Source: Bacillota bacterium (GTDB taxonomy: Bacteria > Bacillota > Clostridia > Acetivibrionales > DSM-1351). From it: a stretch of 64,000 nucleotides of DNA. This document shows positions 53,512-62,383 of the stretch, one piece after another. The stretch is from the NCBI GenBank assembly GCA_023412275.1, contig JAEYNY010000191.1:62001-126000 (forward strand), in the 5' to 3' direction. The first letter of the stretch is position 1. Each line of letters opens with the position of its first letter. The notes under the pieces were generated by a model. That model was not told the origin of the DNA. It saw nothing but the letters and a program-made list of their open reading frames with translations, and ran no database searches. The translations under genes and the position numbers were made by a program.

Positions 53512-54537
53512 TTAGAAAGATCCACCGTCAATTTTTCCGATTGTCAGTGTATATCCGTTTTCATCGTCGAATATTATTGAATCATTATCAATATTTACAC
53601 TAACTCCGTTAATATCTACGTTTATTCCACGGTAAGGCTTAACAGACACAGAATCAGCACTAACTTCCACACCATTTCCGGCACCTACATCAATGGTAAT
53701 AGTATCTAGCGAGCCACCTCCGACAAGACCCTTCCCGGCTTCAACTGTCTGATTTGCACCTCCGGTTACAACCCATTGGTTTGACAAATTATATGTATAG
53801 TTCTTGTTCTGATCTTCTACATATACGGCCCAACCTGTTGAAGGTACATAGAAATCCCAAGAGAAGCCGTTCCAATCAGCAATCTGGCCTTCTTTTCCAC
53901 TGAATAACCCTTCTGCATCAGCAGAAATAATGTATCTGTCGTGAATTTGAGGATTAGCAGGTACTGTCTTGACATTTAATGATTTGACACTATCCTGCCA
54001 ATCAAGACCCTTAATTGCATTAAATATTTCAGTTTTAATTTTTTGAGCAGACCAAAGGTCTGTAGTAGCAAATCCTGAATCATTTATTTTTCTGTGTATC
54101 TCAGGATTGTCTATGTGCTCCTTTATTTCTGCTGCTGTTTTTACATTCTTACCGTCAGAAACCTTGTTAACATGGCCTTCCGTAACATCCTCTGACCTGA
54201 CTTTTTTATAGTTTATACCGTCTTTAATATCATCCAGAGTACCTTTCAGTTCTCCAACAGAATAGTTATTAATCTTATACCATGTTGAACCGTCATCATA
54301 ATAAAGAGTACCTCTGTCGTCTCCCGAAGTCACAAAATAGAATCTTCCACTGGTTGATGGTTCCGGACGGTTAGCAAGTGTACCTTTCATGGCTGCACCC
54401 ACTAAAAAATTCAGGGTACCATCACCTACATAGACCTCTTTGGTATCTGTACAGAAACCAAGTTCACCAAGCTCCAATGCACCATAATTAATCAGTTCGC
54501 TTTTGGTACCTTTTCTAATAATAATTTTTTGAGTCAT
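53512..54537 (-). CDS. Phage-fibre-like protein with Mtd-N-like start
   Basis: 341 residues. The N-terminal 45 residues hold IIIRKGTKSELINYGALELG and FCTDTKEVYVGDGTLNFLVG; a beta stretch GRFYFVTSGDDRGTLYYDDG follows, then DUF2793-like IADWNGFSWDFYVPSTGWAV and a fibre-like end VEAGKGLVGGGSLDTITIDV, VKPYRGINVDINGVSVNIDN. No phage structural genes adjoin. AGGAGG lies before ATG. Confidence 0.75.
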   Translation of the reverse strand: MTQKIIIRKGTKSELINYGALELGELGFCTDTKEVYVGDGTLNFLVGAAMKGTLANRPEPSTSGRFYFVTSGDDRGTLYYDDGSTWYKINNYSVGELKGTLDDIKDGINYKKVRSEDVTEGHVNKVSDGKNVKTAAEIKEHIDNPEIHRKINDSGFATTDLWSAQKIKTEIFNAIKGLDWQDSVKSLNVKTVPANPQIHDRYIISADAEGLFSGKEGQIADWNGFSWDFYVPSTGWAVYVEDQNKNYTYNLSNQWVVTGGANQTVEAGKGLVGGGSLDTITIDVGAGNGVEVSADSVSVKPYRGINVDINGVSVNIDNDSIIFDDENGYTLTIGKIDGGSF

Positions 54538-54661
54538 TGCAATACCTCCTAGTTAGTTGATTTTTTGCTCACATTATTTAAAGTAATTTTAGCTTCCCAT
54601 ATAACAACCTATTTTTTTACATTTTTAGGGCCCATTGGTAATAATATTTCATCAAACAACT

Positions 54662-54707
54662 AAAAAAGAGTATCGCTCCTACGAAAATGTAGTTTTACGA
54701 TACTCTT
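54662..54707 (-). terminator. Terminator of the Tag gene
   Basis: AAGAGTATCG (54666-54675) pairs with CGATACTCTT (54698-54707); T-run on the minus strand (54662-54667). Confidence 0.75.
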
Positions 54708-54751
54708 GCTTGTTAATTAATTGCTTATGCATCAGTCTTAATGATATTATT

Positions 54752-55312
54752 TTATCTGTTAATTGTATGATACGGACATGACCTTATATGATCATCCACC
54801 ATGCCGATTGCCTGCATAAATGAATAAATTATAACAGGACCAACAAATTTGAAGTGTCTCTTCTTCAAATCCTTGCTTATTTCTTCTGACAGGGGAGTTT
54901 TTGCAGGAATTTGTTCTTCAGAATCCCAGATATTTATCTGAGGGCGGTAATCAACGTAACGCCACAGGTAATCTGAAAAGCTTCCGAACTCTGTTTGAAT
55001 TTTTAGTACCGCCAAGGCATTGCTTCTGACAGACCTTAATTTCAAGGGACTTTTAATAACTTTATATTCATTTTTGATATTCTCAAGTTCTTCATCGCTA
55101 AGTGTTGAACAATACCGGATATCAAAATCTCTAAAGGCTTTTTTATATTCTTCTCTTTTTGATAGGACGATACTCCAGGATAATCCGCTCTGAGCTCCTT
55201 CCAAAGTAAGCATTTCAAATATATATGAATCATCATAACTTGGTCTGCACCATTCGTTATCGTGATATTGTTTCATTATAGGATTATTGCCGGGCCACAA
55301 ACAAGCACTCAT
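54752..55312 (-). CDS. tag: DNA-3-methyladenine glycosylase I
   Basis: 186 residues, the family length. It excises 3-methyladenine from alkylated DNA. Seen: CLWPGNNPIMKQYHDNEWC with the zinc Cys4 and His17, LTLEGAQSGLSWSIVLSKRE with the catalytic-pocket Glu, and C-terminal DDHIRSCPYH with the other zinc ligands. Confidence 0.95.
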   Translation of the reverse strand: MSACLWPGNNPIMKQYHDNEWCRPSYDDSYIFEMLTLEGAQSGLSWSIVLSKREEYKKAFRDFDIRYCSTLSDEELENIKNEYKVIKSPLKLRSVRSNALAVLKIQTEFGSFSDYLWRYVDYRPQINIWDSEEQIPAKTPLSEEISKDLKKRHFKFVGPVIIYSFMQAIGMVDDHIRSCPYHTINR

Positions 55313-55345
55313 AGAAAACCCTTTCTTTTAATAGTTTAATTTTAT

Positions 55346-55981
55346 CTATAAATAATCCAGTGCCACAACTTTCGGATATTCTGATATATTATCTGCATTT
55401 ATTGTAAGCTCGTTACCAGGGTACCTTTTACCCTCCATTTTTCCCAGAAAACTTTGCGGTTCTGCCAGCTCAAAAGACAGATGTTTTGTCTTATAGTGCA
55501 TTGGTATTGAAATCCCGGCATTAACCGATTTGATAACCTCTATTGCTGTATCTCCGTCAATTGTGTATATGCCACCTATGGGAATTAGAAGCACATCTAC
55601 CTTCCCGATTTCCTTAAGCTGTTCTTGAGATAAAGCATGACCCAAATCTCCCAAATGACAAATAGTCATACCATCAATGGAATAAACGAATACTATATTT
55701 TTACCCCTTTTTGCGCCACCCAATTCATCATGAAAAGTTGATATTCCTTTTATAACTATATCTCCATGGGTAAAATTGCCTGCATCCTTTATATGCTCGA
55801 ATTCACCCTTCACGGCCCCGACATTGTCATGGTCATAATGATTATGGCTTACTGTTACAAGCTCTGCCTCTGTATTGGGAAGAGGATAACCCGCCTTTTC
55901 ATCAAAAGGGTCTGTCAGTATCCTTATACCATTATCCGAAGTTATAAGAAAACACGAATGTCCAAACCATTTAATCTTCAT
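55346..55981 (-). CDS. MBL-fold metal-dependent hydrolase (UPF0173-like)
   Basis: 211 residues. HNHYDHDN (HxHxDH motif) near residue 47, HLGDLGH near 110 and IPMHYKTKH near 170 supply the two-metal site. The compact form resembles L-ascorbate-6-phosphate lactonase-like and UPF0173 hydrolases; substrate unknown. It sits 33 bases upstream of tag and may be co-transcribed. GGAGGATAAAT lies before ATG. Confidence 0.88.
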   Translation of the reverse strand: MKIKWFGHSCFLITSDNGIRILTDPFDEKAGYPLPNTEAELVTVSHNHYDHDNVGAVKGEFEHIKDAGNFTHGDIVIKGISTFHDELGGAKRGKNIVFVYSIDGMTICHLGDLGHALSQEQLKEIGKVDVLLIPIGGIYTIDGDTAIEVIKSVNAGISIPMHYKTKHLSFELAEPQSFLGKMEGKRYPGNELTINADNISEYPKVVALDYL

Positions 55982-56051
55982 ATTTATCCTCCTATTAATC
56001 TAAGTATTATACATATTTTACTATAAATTCACCAGAGTTTAAATAAAATTG

Positions 56052-56096
56052 GAAAAGACCTCCTTCATATGATTACATACGAAAAGAGGTCTTTAT
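56052..56096 (-). terminator. Terminator of the PPC-repeat gene
   Basis: AAAGACCTC (56054-56062) pairs with GAGGTCTTT (56086-56094); weak T-run on the minus strand. Confidence 0.5.
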
Positions 56097-56109
56097 TTAA
56101 TATATAATA

Positions 56110-56937
56110 TTAATTAGCGTATATACAAGCCTGATAGTAATAATAAGATGCACTATTCCCTGCTACAGCAAATATGTACTCATGATTGGCTACCCCTGTA
56201 AAGTTATAATACTCAGAGTTATCTATAATTGCCAGATTTCCTTGTCTTATAACCTCACCGGTGGTCTTATCCCATATGGCCGTAAAGTAGTTTACAGTAT
56301 TTGATAGCTGTGGTATGAATAGTAACCGATAATTACCGTTTGAAGTACACTTAAATGAAAAATAATCAACATCATCTCCTGAACTTAATTTACCAAGGAA
56401 TGGACTACCTATCTTAACTATGTTTGCTTCTTCATACGAGTTATTTGGTTCAGACTCAAAATTCTGAATTGCTACTCTTGAAGGAGTTGCATATAATGCA
56501 GCTTGGTAATATGTATCAGATTGCTTGTCCCCAGTTACAAGGAAAAGATATTCATGATTGGCTTCACCTTTAAATTCAATATTTTCTGATTGGCCTATGT
56601 TTGTTAAATATCCTGCTTTTATAGTGGTACCGCTAGTTATATCCCACAAATATAAATAATAATTTACAGTATTTGATGACTGGGGAATAAACAGTAACTT
56701 CATATTACTAGGTTCTGTACATGTATACCTATAACAATCCCAATCACTTCCCGAACTTAACTTGCCAAGGAAAGGACTACCTGCTGTAATTATGTTCGGA
56801 TTATCCGGGGAGTCATTGGATTCAATCTCAAAGTTGCCTATTACAGTGCTTGCAAGTGCTGGTTGTACAATCAAAGTAAGTATTAAGCATAAAATGGTAC
56901 ATACAGTTATTAACTTTATTTGTTTTTTTCTTATCAT
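56110..56937 (-). CDS. Secreted protein with two PPC-like repeats
   Basis: 275 residues. Signal peptide to about 30 (ITVCTILCLILTLIVQPALA). Two tandem repeats of about 120 residues each: FEIESNDSPDNPNIITAGSP and FESEPNNSYEEANIVKIGSP, then FLGKLSSGxDxDxY, LLFIPQxSNTVNYY and NHEYxFxV. This is the pre-peptidase C-terminal (PPC) type beta-sandwich pattern. No catalytic domain. Probably a carbohydrate- or protein-binding surface protein. Confidence 0.75.
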   Translation of the reverse strand: MIRKKQIKLITVCTILCLILTLIVQPALASTVIGNFEIESNDSPDNPNIITAGSPFLGKLSSGSDWDCYRYTCTEPSNMKLLFIPQSSNTVNYYLYLWDITSGTTIKAGYLTNIGQSENIEFKGEANHEYLFLVTGDKQSDTYYQAALYATPSRVAIQNFESEPNNSYEEANIVKIGSPFLGKLSSGDDVDYFSFKCTSNGNYRLLFIPQLSNTVNYFTAIWDKTTGEVIRQGNLAIIDNSEYYNFTGVANHEYIFAVAGNSASYYYYQACIYAN

Positions 56938-57146
56938 ATATTCTCCTCTTATACTTTTTTAATTATCTATCACTTTGTACAAAATGTTAAATATGTTTCA
57001 AATTGTAAATTGCCAGTAAAGCTTAGTCAATTTACATATATTGTAAAATATTAAAATATATTCCACTATGTGCAAATAAGCAAGCATTATCTCTATTTTT
57101 TAGAGACTTATAAAAATTAACGAATATTTCCCGGAATATAAATAGA

Positions 57147-58169
57147 TTATTCTTCTCCCAAAAATCTACTTTCGAGGATTTTATCCAACCATTCTTTATT
57201 GTCCAGATACCACTGTATGGTTTTATCAAGTCCTTTATAGAAATCTACCGTGGGACTCCATCCCAATTTCTCCCGAATTTTTTTAGTACTGATGCTGTAA
57301 CACAGGTCGGATGACTTTCTGTCCTGTACGTGCTGAATAAAATCTTCCCGAACTTCGCCTTTTATATAAGTTAAAATCTTATCTACCACAAACCGGTTAT
57401 GGTATTTTTTCTCTGTAGCTATATTGTAAACTTCCCCGGGTTCGCCCTTATGTAAAACCAAGTCTATTGCCCTGCAATTGTCTTCAACATATATCCAGTC
57501 CCTTAGTTGCATCCCATCACCATATACCGGAAGTTTTCGATTCTCCATGGCTTTATGTATCATAACCGGAATCAGCTTTTCTGGGTATTGGTATGGGCCA
57601 TAATTGTTTGAGCTTCTTGTAATATTGACAGGAAGCCTGTACGCATCCCAATAACATTTTACATAGAACTCTGCAGCTGCCTTGCTGCAAGAATATGGAT
57701 TATGAGGGTTTAATGGAGCTTCTTCAGAACAACATTCAGTACAAGAGCCATATACCTCATCTGTGGATATTTGCAAAAACCGGACACCATCAATATATTC
57801 ATTCTCCCTGATTTCCCAAACTTTCTTGGCAATATCCATCAAGGTTACGGTTCCCGTTATATTGGTCTCAATAAATTCCTTAGTGTTGGTCATGGAGCGG
57901 TCCACATGACTCTCTGCAGCAAAATTGACTACATAGTCAATTTTATATTTATTAAATATGCCTTCTATTTTCTCTTTATCACATATGTCACAGCAATAAA
58001 ATTTATAGTTTGTATCATTAATTAAGGCTCCTGTTAAATTATCAGGGTTTCCTGCATAAGTGAGCTTGTCAACATTTATTATAAAAATGTCTTTATGATT
58101 TTTTAACATATATCTTATAAAATTAGAACCTATGAATCCTGCTCCGCCAGTAATTAAATAAGTTTTCAT
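57147..58169 (-). CDS. rfbB: dTDP-glucose 4,6-dehydratase
   Basis: 340 residues. NAD site ITGGAGFIGSNFIRYM, TDEVYGSCTE with the catalytic Asp/Glu, YSCSKAAAEFYVK (YxxxK), and YGPYQYPEKLIPVMI. It makes dTDP-4-keto-6-deoxyglucose for rhamnose and other surface sugars. The partners rfbA, C and D are not in the window. The insert CTECCSEE near residue 140 is Cys-rich for this enzyme. Confidence 0.94.
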   Translation of the reverse strand: MKTYLITGGAGFIGSNFIRYMLKNHKDIFIINVDKLTYAGNPDNLTGALINDTNYKFYCCDICDKEKIEGIFNKYKIDYVVNFAAESHVDRSMTNTKEFIETNITGTVTLMDIAKKVWEIRENEYIDGVRFLQISTDEVYGSCTECCSEEAPLNPHNPYSCSKAAAEFYVKCYWDAYRLPVNITRSSNNYGPYQYPEKLIPVMIHKAMENRKLPVYGDGMQLRDWIYVEDNCRAIDLVLHKGEPGEVYNIATEKKYHNRFVVDKILTYIKGEVREDFIQHVQDRKSSDLCYSISTKKIREKLGWSPTVDFYKGLDKTIQWYLDNKEWLDKILESRFLGEE

Positions 58170-58439
58170 GCTAAATTCTCCTTTTACAATTATAATTTAG
58201 CATAAAGTTCTTTATATAGAAAGAAGATATTCATTATTCAACAGAAAAGCAATGATATCGTGGTCTACTTTATATATTTGTTTAATATTAGTAATATAAA
58301 ATTAGAGAAAATAATTGAAAGCCACGTAGTTTATACGCAAGCTGTTAAAAGGGATTTCACGTATCTGACAATCAGAAAATAAAAGACTTAATAAGTCATA
58401 CTATAGTACAGTCATTCTTGAAATAAAATAACATAAAAA
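58170..58439. other. Intergenic region upstream of rfbB
   Basis: About 270 bases, AT-rich, no gene, repeat or convincing RNA structure seen; the rfbB promoter should lie here. Confidence 0.4.
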
Positions 58440-58743
58440 GAGGCTGTTGCAAAAGTAATTGTTATCTGACTTAACCTGTACTAGAGTATAAATTGTATCA
58501 ATGGAAGCTTGGTTAAAGATATTTGCAGAGTTTATAGGCGAAGATGGATATTTTACCGGAAAACCTATCCGATATAGGTTTTAGCGACACAATGAATCAC
58601 AGACGATGAATGTGAGCGACGGTAAAATATCTTAAGATGAGCCGCTATAAACTGTTGCAAACATCTTGGAAGCAATCATTGATATAATTTTATACGGGAG
58701 TAACAGTGTTAAAATAGAGAAACTTTCTGTTTTGCGACAGCCC
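58440..58743. mobile_element. MITE-like repeat, copy D (long form)
   Basis: 304 bases, an imperfect palindrome: left end GAGGCTGTTGCAAAAG, right end TTTTGCGACAGCCC. Subterminal arms ATTGTATCAATGGAAGC and GAAGCAATCATTGATATAAT; inner arms AGTTTATAGGCGAAGATGGA and GATGAGCCGCTATAAACT, then ATATTTTACCG and CGGTAAAATAT. The centre has CCTATCCGATATAGG. No ORF of note. It is the fullest of four copies. The ends resemble those I recall for IS1182-type insertion sequences. Confidence 0.75.
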
Positions 58744-58763
58744 ATTTTCATAAATATATTCTT

Positions 58764-59486
58764 TTATTCATTGCAAGTCTTTTTAAACAAAGCAATTGTT
58801 TCTTTCATTTTTGGTATATCCGTATGCAGCTTCAGAACTGTACTTCCTACAAAGACTCCATCAGCTCCAGCTTCTTTAGCCATTTTTATGTCTTGGGGTG
58901 CGTATATGCCCACACCACAGTATATCTCCCTTTTAATTCCCAGACTCTTCAAATGGTCTATACAATCCTTGAGGGTTGGGAATTTGGGATTAATGTTGTT
59001 GGTTGTCGGCTTTGCCTGCATGTATACAAATCCGTTAGATTCAACCGCTGCCTTAATTTCATTTTCATCCATATGGAATTGAACATAGCAGGAAATCTTT
59101 ATTCCGCTGGCAATAAGCTTGCTTTTTACTTCCTGATTGTCTTTTCCCACATAGATAAGATCCATCATATTGTTATCAACACAGAATTTAATAAAACGGT
59201 CAACACCTATTTCAAGAATTGTATTTTCATAGGACAACAATATAAATTTAGTATTGGGATGGCTGTTTTTTATCTCTACAATTCCATCCATGTACTTTTC
59301 GTAATCATTGCAGGCAGTAAGAGCTTCTTTCATTCTGTTTGCGATATACTCACCTTCAAGGTACGGATCAGAGGAAGGAAAATCCACCTCGATTATATCA
59401 CATCCTGCGTCAATATAGTCCTTAGCCATCTCTATGCTAGACTCTATTGTTGGGTAACCGTTGGATAAATAACATATTAGTTTCAC
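58764..59486 (-). CDS. TrpA-like TIM-barrel protein, not tryptophan synthase by context
   Basis: 240 residues. CYLSNGYPTIESSIEMAKDY, DIIEVDFPSSDPYLEGEYIA and CGVGIYAPQDIKMAKEAGAD, GVFVGSTVLK match TrpA. By eye the first catalytic Glu is kept (E33), but the position of the catalytic Asp of TrpA holds Glu (E44). No trpB or trp gene is near; it lies at the end of a nucleoside-type operon, 165 bases after the alcohol dehydrogenase. It may be an aldolase or lyase on a sugar phosphate (inference). Confidence 0.7.
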   Translation of the reverse strand: MKLICYLSNGYPTIESSIEMAKDYIDAGCDIIEVDFPSSDPYLEGEYIANRMKEALTACNDYEKYMDGIVEIKNSHPNTKFILLSYENTILEIGVDRFIKFCVDNNMMDLIYVGKDNQEVKSKLIASGIKISCYVQFHMDENEIKAAVESNGFVYMQAKPTTNNINPKFPTLKDCIDHLKSLGIKREIYCGVGIYAPQDIKMAKEAGADGVFVGSTVLKLHTDIPKMKETIALFKKTCNE

Positions 59487-59651
59487 ATTAAGCCTCCATA
59501 AGCCTTACGGCATAATCATTTTTTACTCACCTTTCCCGGCGGTATTTAGTTATTCAGGTTTAGAGTACGTTAATTAGTTTACATAATATTATTAGAAATG
59601 CTGCAAATTCACCAGAATAATTTCATACCAACCGGGAAACTAGAGTATTTT

Positions 59652-60803
59652 TTAAGCTTTATATACTTTAATAAATAGTTCCTTGAGTTGTTCAATTGAA
59701 GGAATAACAGGATTTGTTTTAGTACATCCGTCCTTTAGGGCCATTTCTGCCATTGCTTCCAACTCGTCCATATATCTCTTTTCATCAGATATTAGTTCTG
59801 CAAAATGACTTGGAATTCCAATGGATTTATTCAGCTCACGAACAACATTTACTAAATCTTCTGCCCCCAGTTCTTTTGCCAGTTCATCATAGGAATTCTT
59901 TGCATCTGCATTGTGTGAATTAAATTCCAATACATAAGGCAGTATCACTGCATCAGCAAGTCCGTGTGAAATCCCGAAAAAGCTTCCAAGCGTATGTGCC
60001 ATAGAATGAACTATTCCCAATGAAACGTTGGTAAATGCCATTCCTGCAGCCATGGAGGCATTAATCATAATTTCCCTGCAGCCGATATCGTTTCCTTGAG
60101 TGCATGCTTTTGGAAGAGTCAATATAATATCCTTGGCTGCATTCTTCGCAAATATATTACTAATATAATTTGCTCTGTTTGAAACAAGTGCTTCCAGTGC
60201 ATGAGTCAATGCATCCATGCCTGTTTCGGCGGTAATTTTCGCAGGCATTGTAACTGTAACCTCCGGGTCGCAAATTGCGATATCCGGCATCATTTCCATA
60301 TTTCCTACTCCGTACTTTATATGGGTTTCATCATCGGTAATTACCACAGAACGGCTTACTTCACTGGCTGTTCCGCTGGTTGAAGGTATGCATACCAGAA
60401 TAGCCTTATTCCTTAACTTAGGTATTGTATTTGGAGGTACAATGTCATTAAGGGTTTTCATCTCAGGGTGTTCATAATATACCCACATTGCTTTTGCTGC
60501 GTCCATTGCTGATCCACCGCCAAGTCCCACAATTATATCAGGCTGGTACTCTTTCATCACCTCTGCACCATTGTAAACCGTACTGAATAGTGGATCAGGC
60601 TCAACACCTTCAAATACCCGGCTTTCTATTCCGGCTTCTTTTAAGTAATCTATTGTTTTTTGCAGAATTCCGCTTTTTTTCATGCTTGAGCCGCCAGTCA
60701 CAATTACTGCCCTCTTCCCCGTCAGGGTTTTCAGATGTGTAAGTGAACCTGCACCGAACATCAATTGGCTTCCGGCAAGTTTCATTGGTCTCATCATATA
60801 CAT
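59652..60803 (-). CDS. Iron-containing alcohol dehydrogenase
   Basis: 383 residues. Nucleotide loop GLGGGSAMDAAKAMWVYYEH; metal ligands by motif in METGMDALTHALEAL-like sequence (TAETGMDALTHALEAL), VHSMAHTLGSFF and SHGLADAVILPY. It reduces an aldehyde or oxidises an alcohol with NAD(P). In this operon it may act on a sugar-derived aldehyde. AAAGGA lies before ATG. Confidence 0.92.
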   Translation of the reverse strand: MYMMRPMKLAGSQLMFGAGSLTHLKTLTGKRAVIVTGGSSMKKSGILQKTIDYLKEAGIESRVFEGVEPDPLFSTVYNGAEVMKEYQPDIIVGLGGGSAMDAAKAMWVYYEHPEMKTLNDIVPPNTIPKLRNKAILVCIPSTSGTASEVSRSVVITDDETHIKYGVGNMEMMPDIAICDPEVTVTMPAKITAETGMDALTHALEALVSNRANYISNIFAKNAAKDIILTLPKACTQGNDIGCREIMINASMAAGMAFTNVSLGIVHSMAHTLGSFFGISHGLADAVILPYVLEFNSHNADAKNSYDELAKELGAEDLVNVVRELNKSIGIPSHFAELISDEKRYMDELEAMAEMALKDGCTKTNPVIPSIEQLKELFIKVYKA

Positions 60804-60827
60804 TCAGTCCTTTATTTTTAATTTACA

Positions 60828-61616
60828 TTATACATTCAATGCATTAATTAACTCTGTGCAAAGCTCCAATGAAATAGGGTTTTTTATATTTCCGCCCTCT
60901 TTCAGACTGGAACCGACTATGGCACCGTCTGCAATACTAAGTTGCTCTTTTATATTTCCGGTTTTAACGCCGCTTCCGGCAATTACAGGTATATTCGTTA
61001 CTTTCTTTACCCTCTTTATGATATCTATTGGAGTCTCAACACCTATGTGAGTACCTGTTACTATAATAGCATCCGCTCCGCAGGCTTCCGCAGCTCTTGC
61101 AGAATCCTCAATACTTACATGTGTAAGCACCATATGTGTGTGCTTTACCTGAATATCCGCTAGAATTTTCACATTCTCGGCGCCAAGATTCTTTCTGAAT
61201 ATCATGGCTTCTCTGGCACAAGGTTGTATTATTCCTCCGAAAAATTCTACTGTATCTACAAACACAGGAATCCTGACGAAATCAGCTCCAATAGCCTTTG
61301 CTATAGATAATGCGGTTTTGTAATCGTTCATTGCTGCATCAATACCAATCGGAATATTTACATTCTGAGCAACGACAGCGCTTATAGCCGCAAGAGCACA
61401 GGACTGCTCAATGTCAAGATTTATTCCGAACACATTGTCACCCATATTCTCAATGATAATTGCATCCATTCCCGCCTTTTCAAGTGCTATTGCATCCTTT
61501 ACAGCCTGATCGGTAACTTTTTTCATATCACCGCAAAAGTCAGGTGTTCCGGGCAGTGCGAGACAATGTACCATTCCTATTACAAGAGCTTTTTCTTTAA
61601 ATTCTAATCCCTTCAT
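60828..61616 (-). CDS. BtpA/SgcQ family TIM-barrel protein
   Basis: 262 residues. GMVHCLALPGTPDFCGDMKK, ENMGDNVFGINLDIEQSCA, IGIDAAMNDYKTALSIAKAI and VIAGSGVKTGNIKEQL are typical of BtpA/SgcQ. These barrels are found in sugar or nucleoside operons; the reaction is unknown. Overlaps the end of the phosphorylase gene by 4 bases. Confidence 0.88.
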   Translation of the reverse strand: MKGLEFKEKALVIGMVHCLALPGTPDFCGDMKKVTDQAVKDAIALEKAGMDAIIIENMGDNVFGINLDIEQSCALAAISAVVAQNVNIPIGIDAAMNDYKTALSIAKAIGADFVRIPVFVDTVEFFGGIIQPCAREAMIFRKNLGAENVKILADIQVKHTHMVLTHVSIEDSARAAEACGADAIIVTGTHIGVETPIDIIKRVKKVTNIPVIAGSGVKTGNIKEQLSIADGAIVGSSLKEGGNIKNPISLELCTELINALNV

Positions 61617-62383
61617 TTAGAAGCCACCTCCTTATCGAATATAACAAGTCCGTCCAGTGCGATTTTGCATAAATCAATTTCTGATTGTGTTCTCGCATCT
61701 CCCTTTAGGAAATCCTTCAGGTTTTCAAGAACAGTTGTCATTGTAACAATACATGCTTTTATTCCCATAAGATTAGCCAGAACCAACATACAGCTTGATT
61801 CCATATCTACAGCGGATATATTGTATTTCTTGAGAGCAGTGAAGGTTTCACTCATATCCCTCTTCATTTTTTCTGAAAGACGTGAATCTCTCATTTGACT
61901 GTAGAAACCATCCATTGTACAGGATAATCCGTTTACATATTGCCTGTTATTTTGCAAAGTACTTTTATTCATACAGTTAATTAAATCAATATCAGCTACC
62001 GCAGGATAAGATACCGGCACATAAGTTTTGCTGGTAGCTTCCTCTCTCATTGAACCTGTAGGTATAATCATCTTGCCCAGCAAGTCATCCTTCAAGCCCA
62101 TTGTAGTTCCCATACGTACAGCTACTTCCATGCCGCACTGATACATTTCCTCCATTGCAATTGCAGCCGATGGTGCACCTATTCCCGTTGATGTTACCGT
62201 AATCCGTACGCCTTTATAATAGCCGGTATAGGTATTAAATTCTCTTGCAAATGCTATATGTTTCACATCTTCTAACTGCCTTGCAACTGTCTCAACTCTC
62301 CATGGATCTCCTGAAAAGAGAACGTATTTTGCTATATCTTCTTCCCGAGTTTTTGAGTATAAAGTCTCCATTGTATATATCAC
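61613..62383 (-). CDS. Nucleoside phosphorylase (Udp family)
   Basis: 256 residues. GDPWRVETVARQLEDV, TVTSTGIGAPSAAIAMEEMY, VRMGTTMGLKDDLLGKMIIP and AVDMESSCMLVLANLMGIKA are motifs of uridine/purine nucleoside phosphorylases. It splits a nucleoside with phosphate to a base and (deoxy)ribose 1-phosphate. GTG start overlaps the kinase stop; an internal ATG at 62371 is possible. Confidence 0.9.
   Translation of the reverse strand: MIYTMETLYSKTREEDIAKYVLFSGDPWRVETVARQLEDVKHIAFAREFNTYTGYYKGVRITVTSTGIGAPSAAIAMEEMYQCGMEVAVRMGTTMGLKDDLLGKMIIPTGSMREEATSKTYVPVSYPAVADIDLINCMNKSTLQNNRQYVNGLSCTMDGFYSQMRDSRLSEKMKRDMSETFTALKKYNISAVDMESSCMLVLANLMGIKACIVTMTTVLENLKDFLKGDARTQSEIDLCKIALDGLVIFDKEVASK

Noticed and set aside
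58824..59468. Plus-strand 214-codon open frame
   Set aside because: It is antisense to the TrpA-like gene, with no start signal and no protein-like motifs.
58764..59486. Tryptophan synthase alpha subunit
   Set aside because: No trpB or other trp genes adjoin, the protein is short, and a catalytic Asp position is changed; only the family is claimed.
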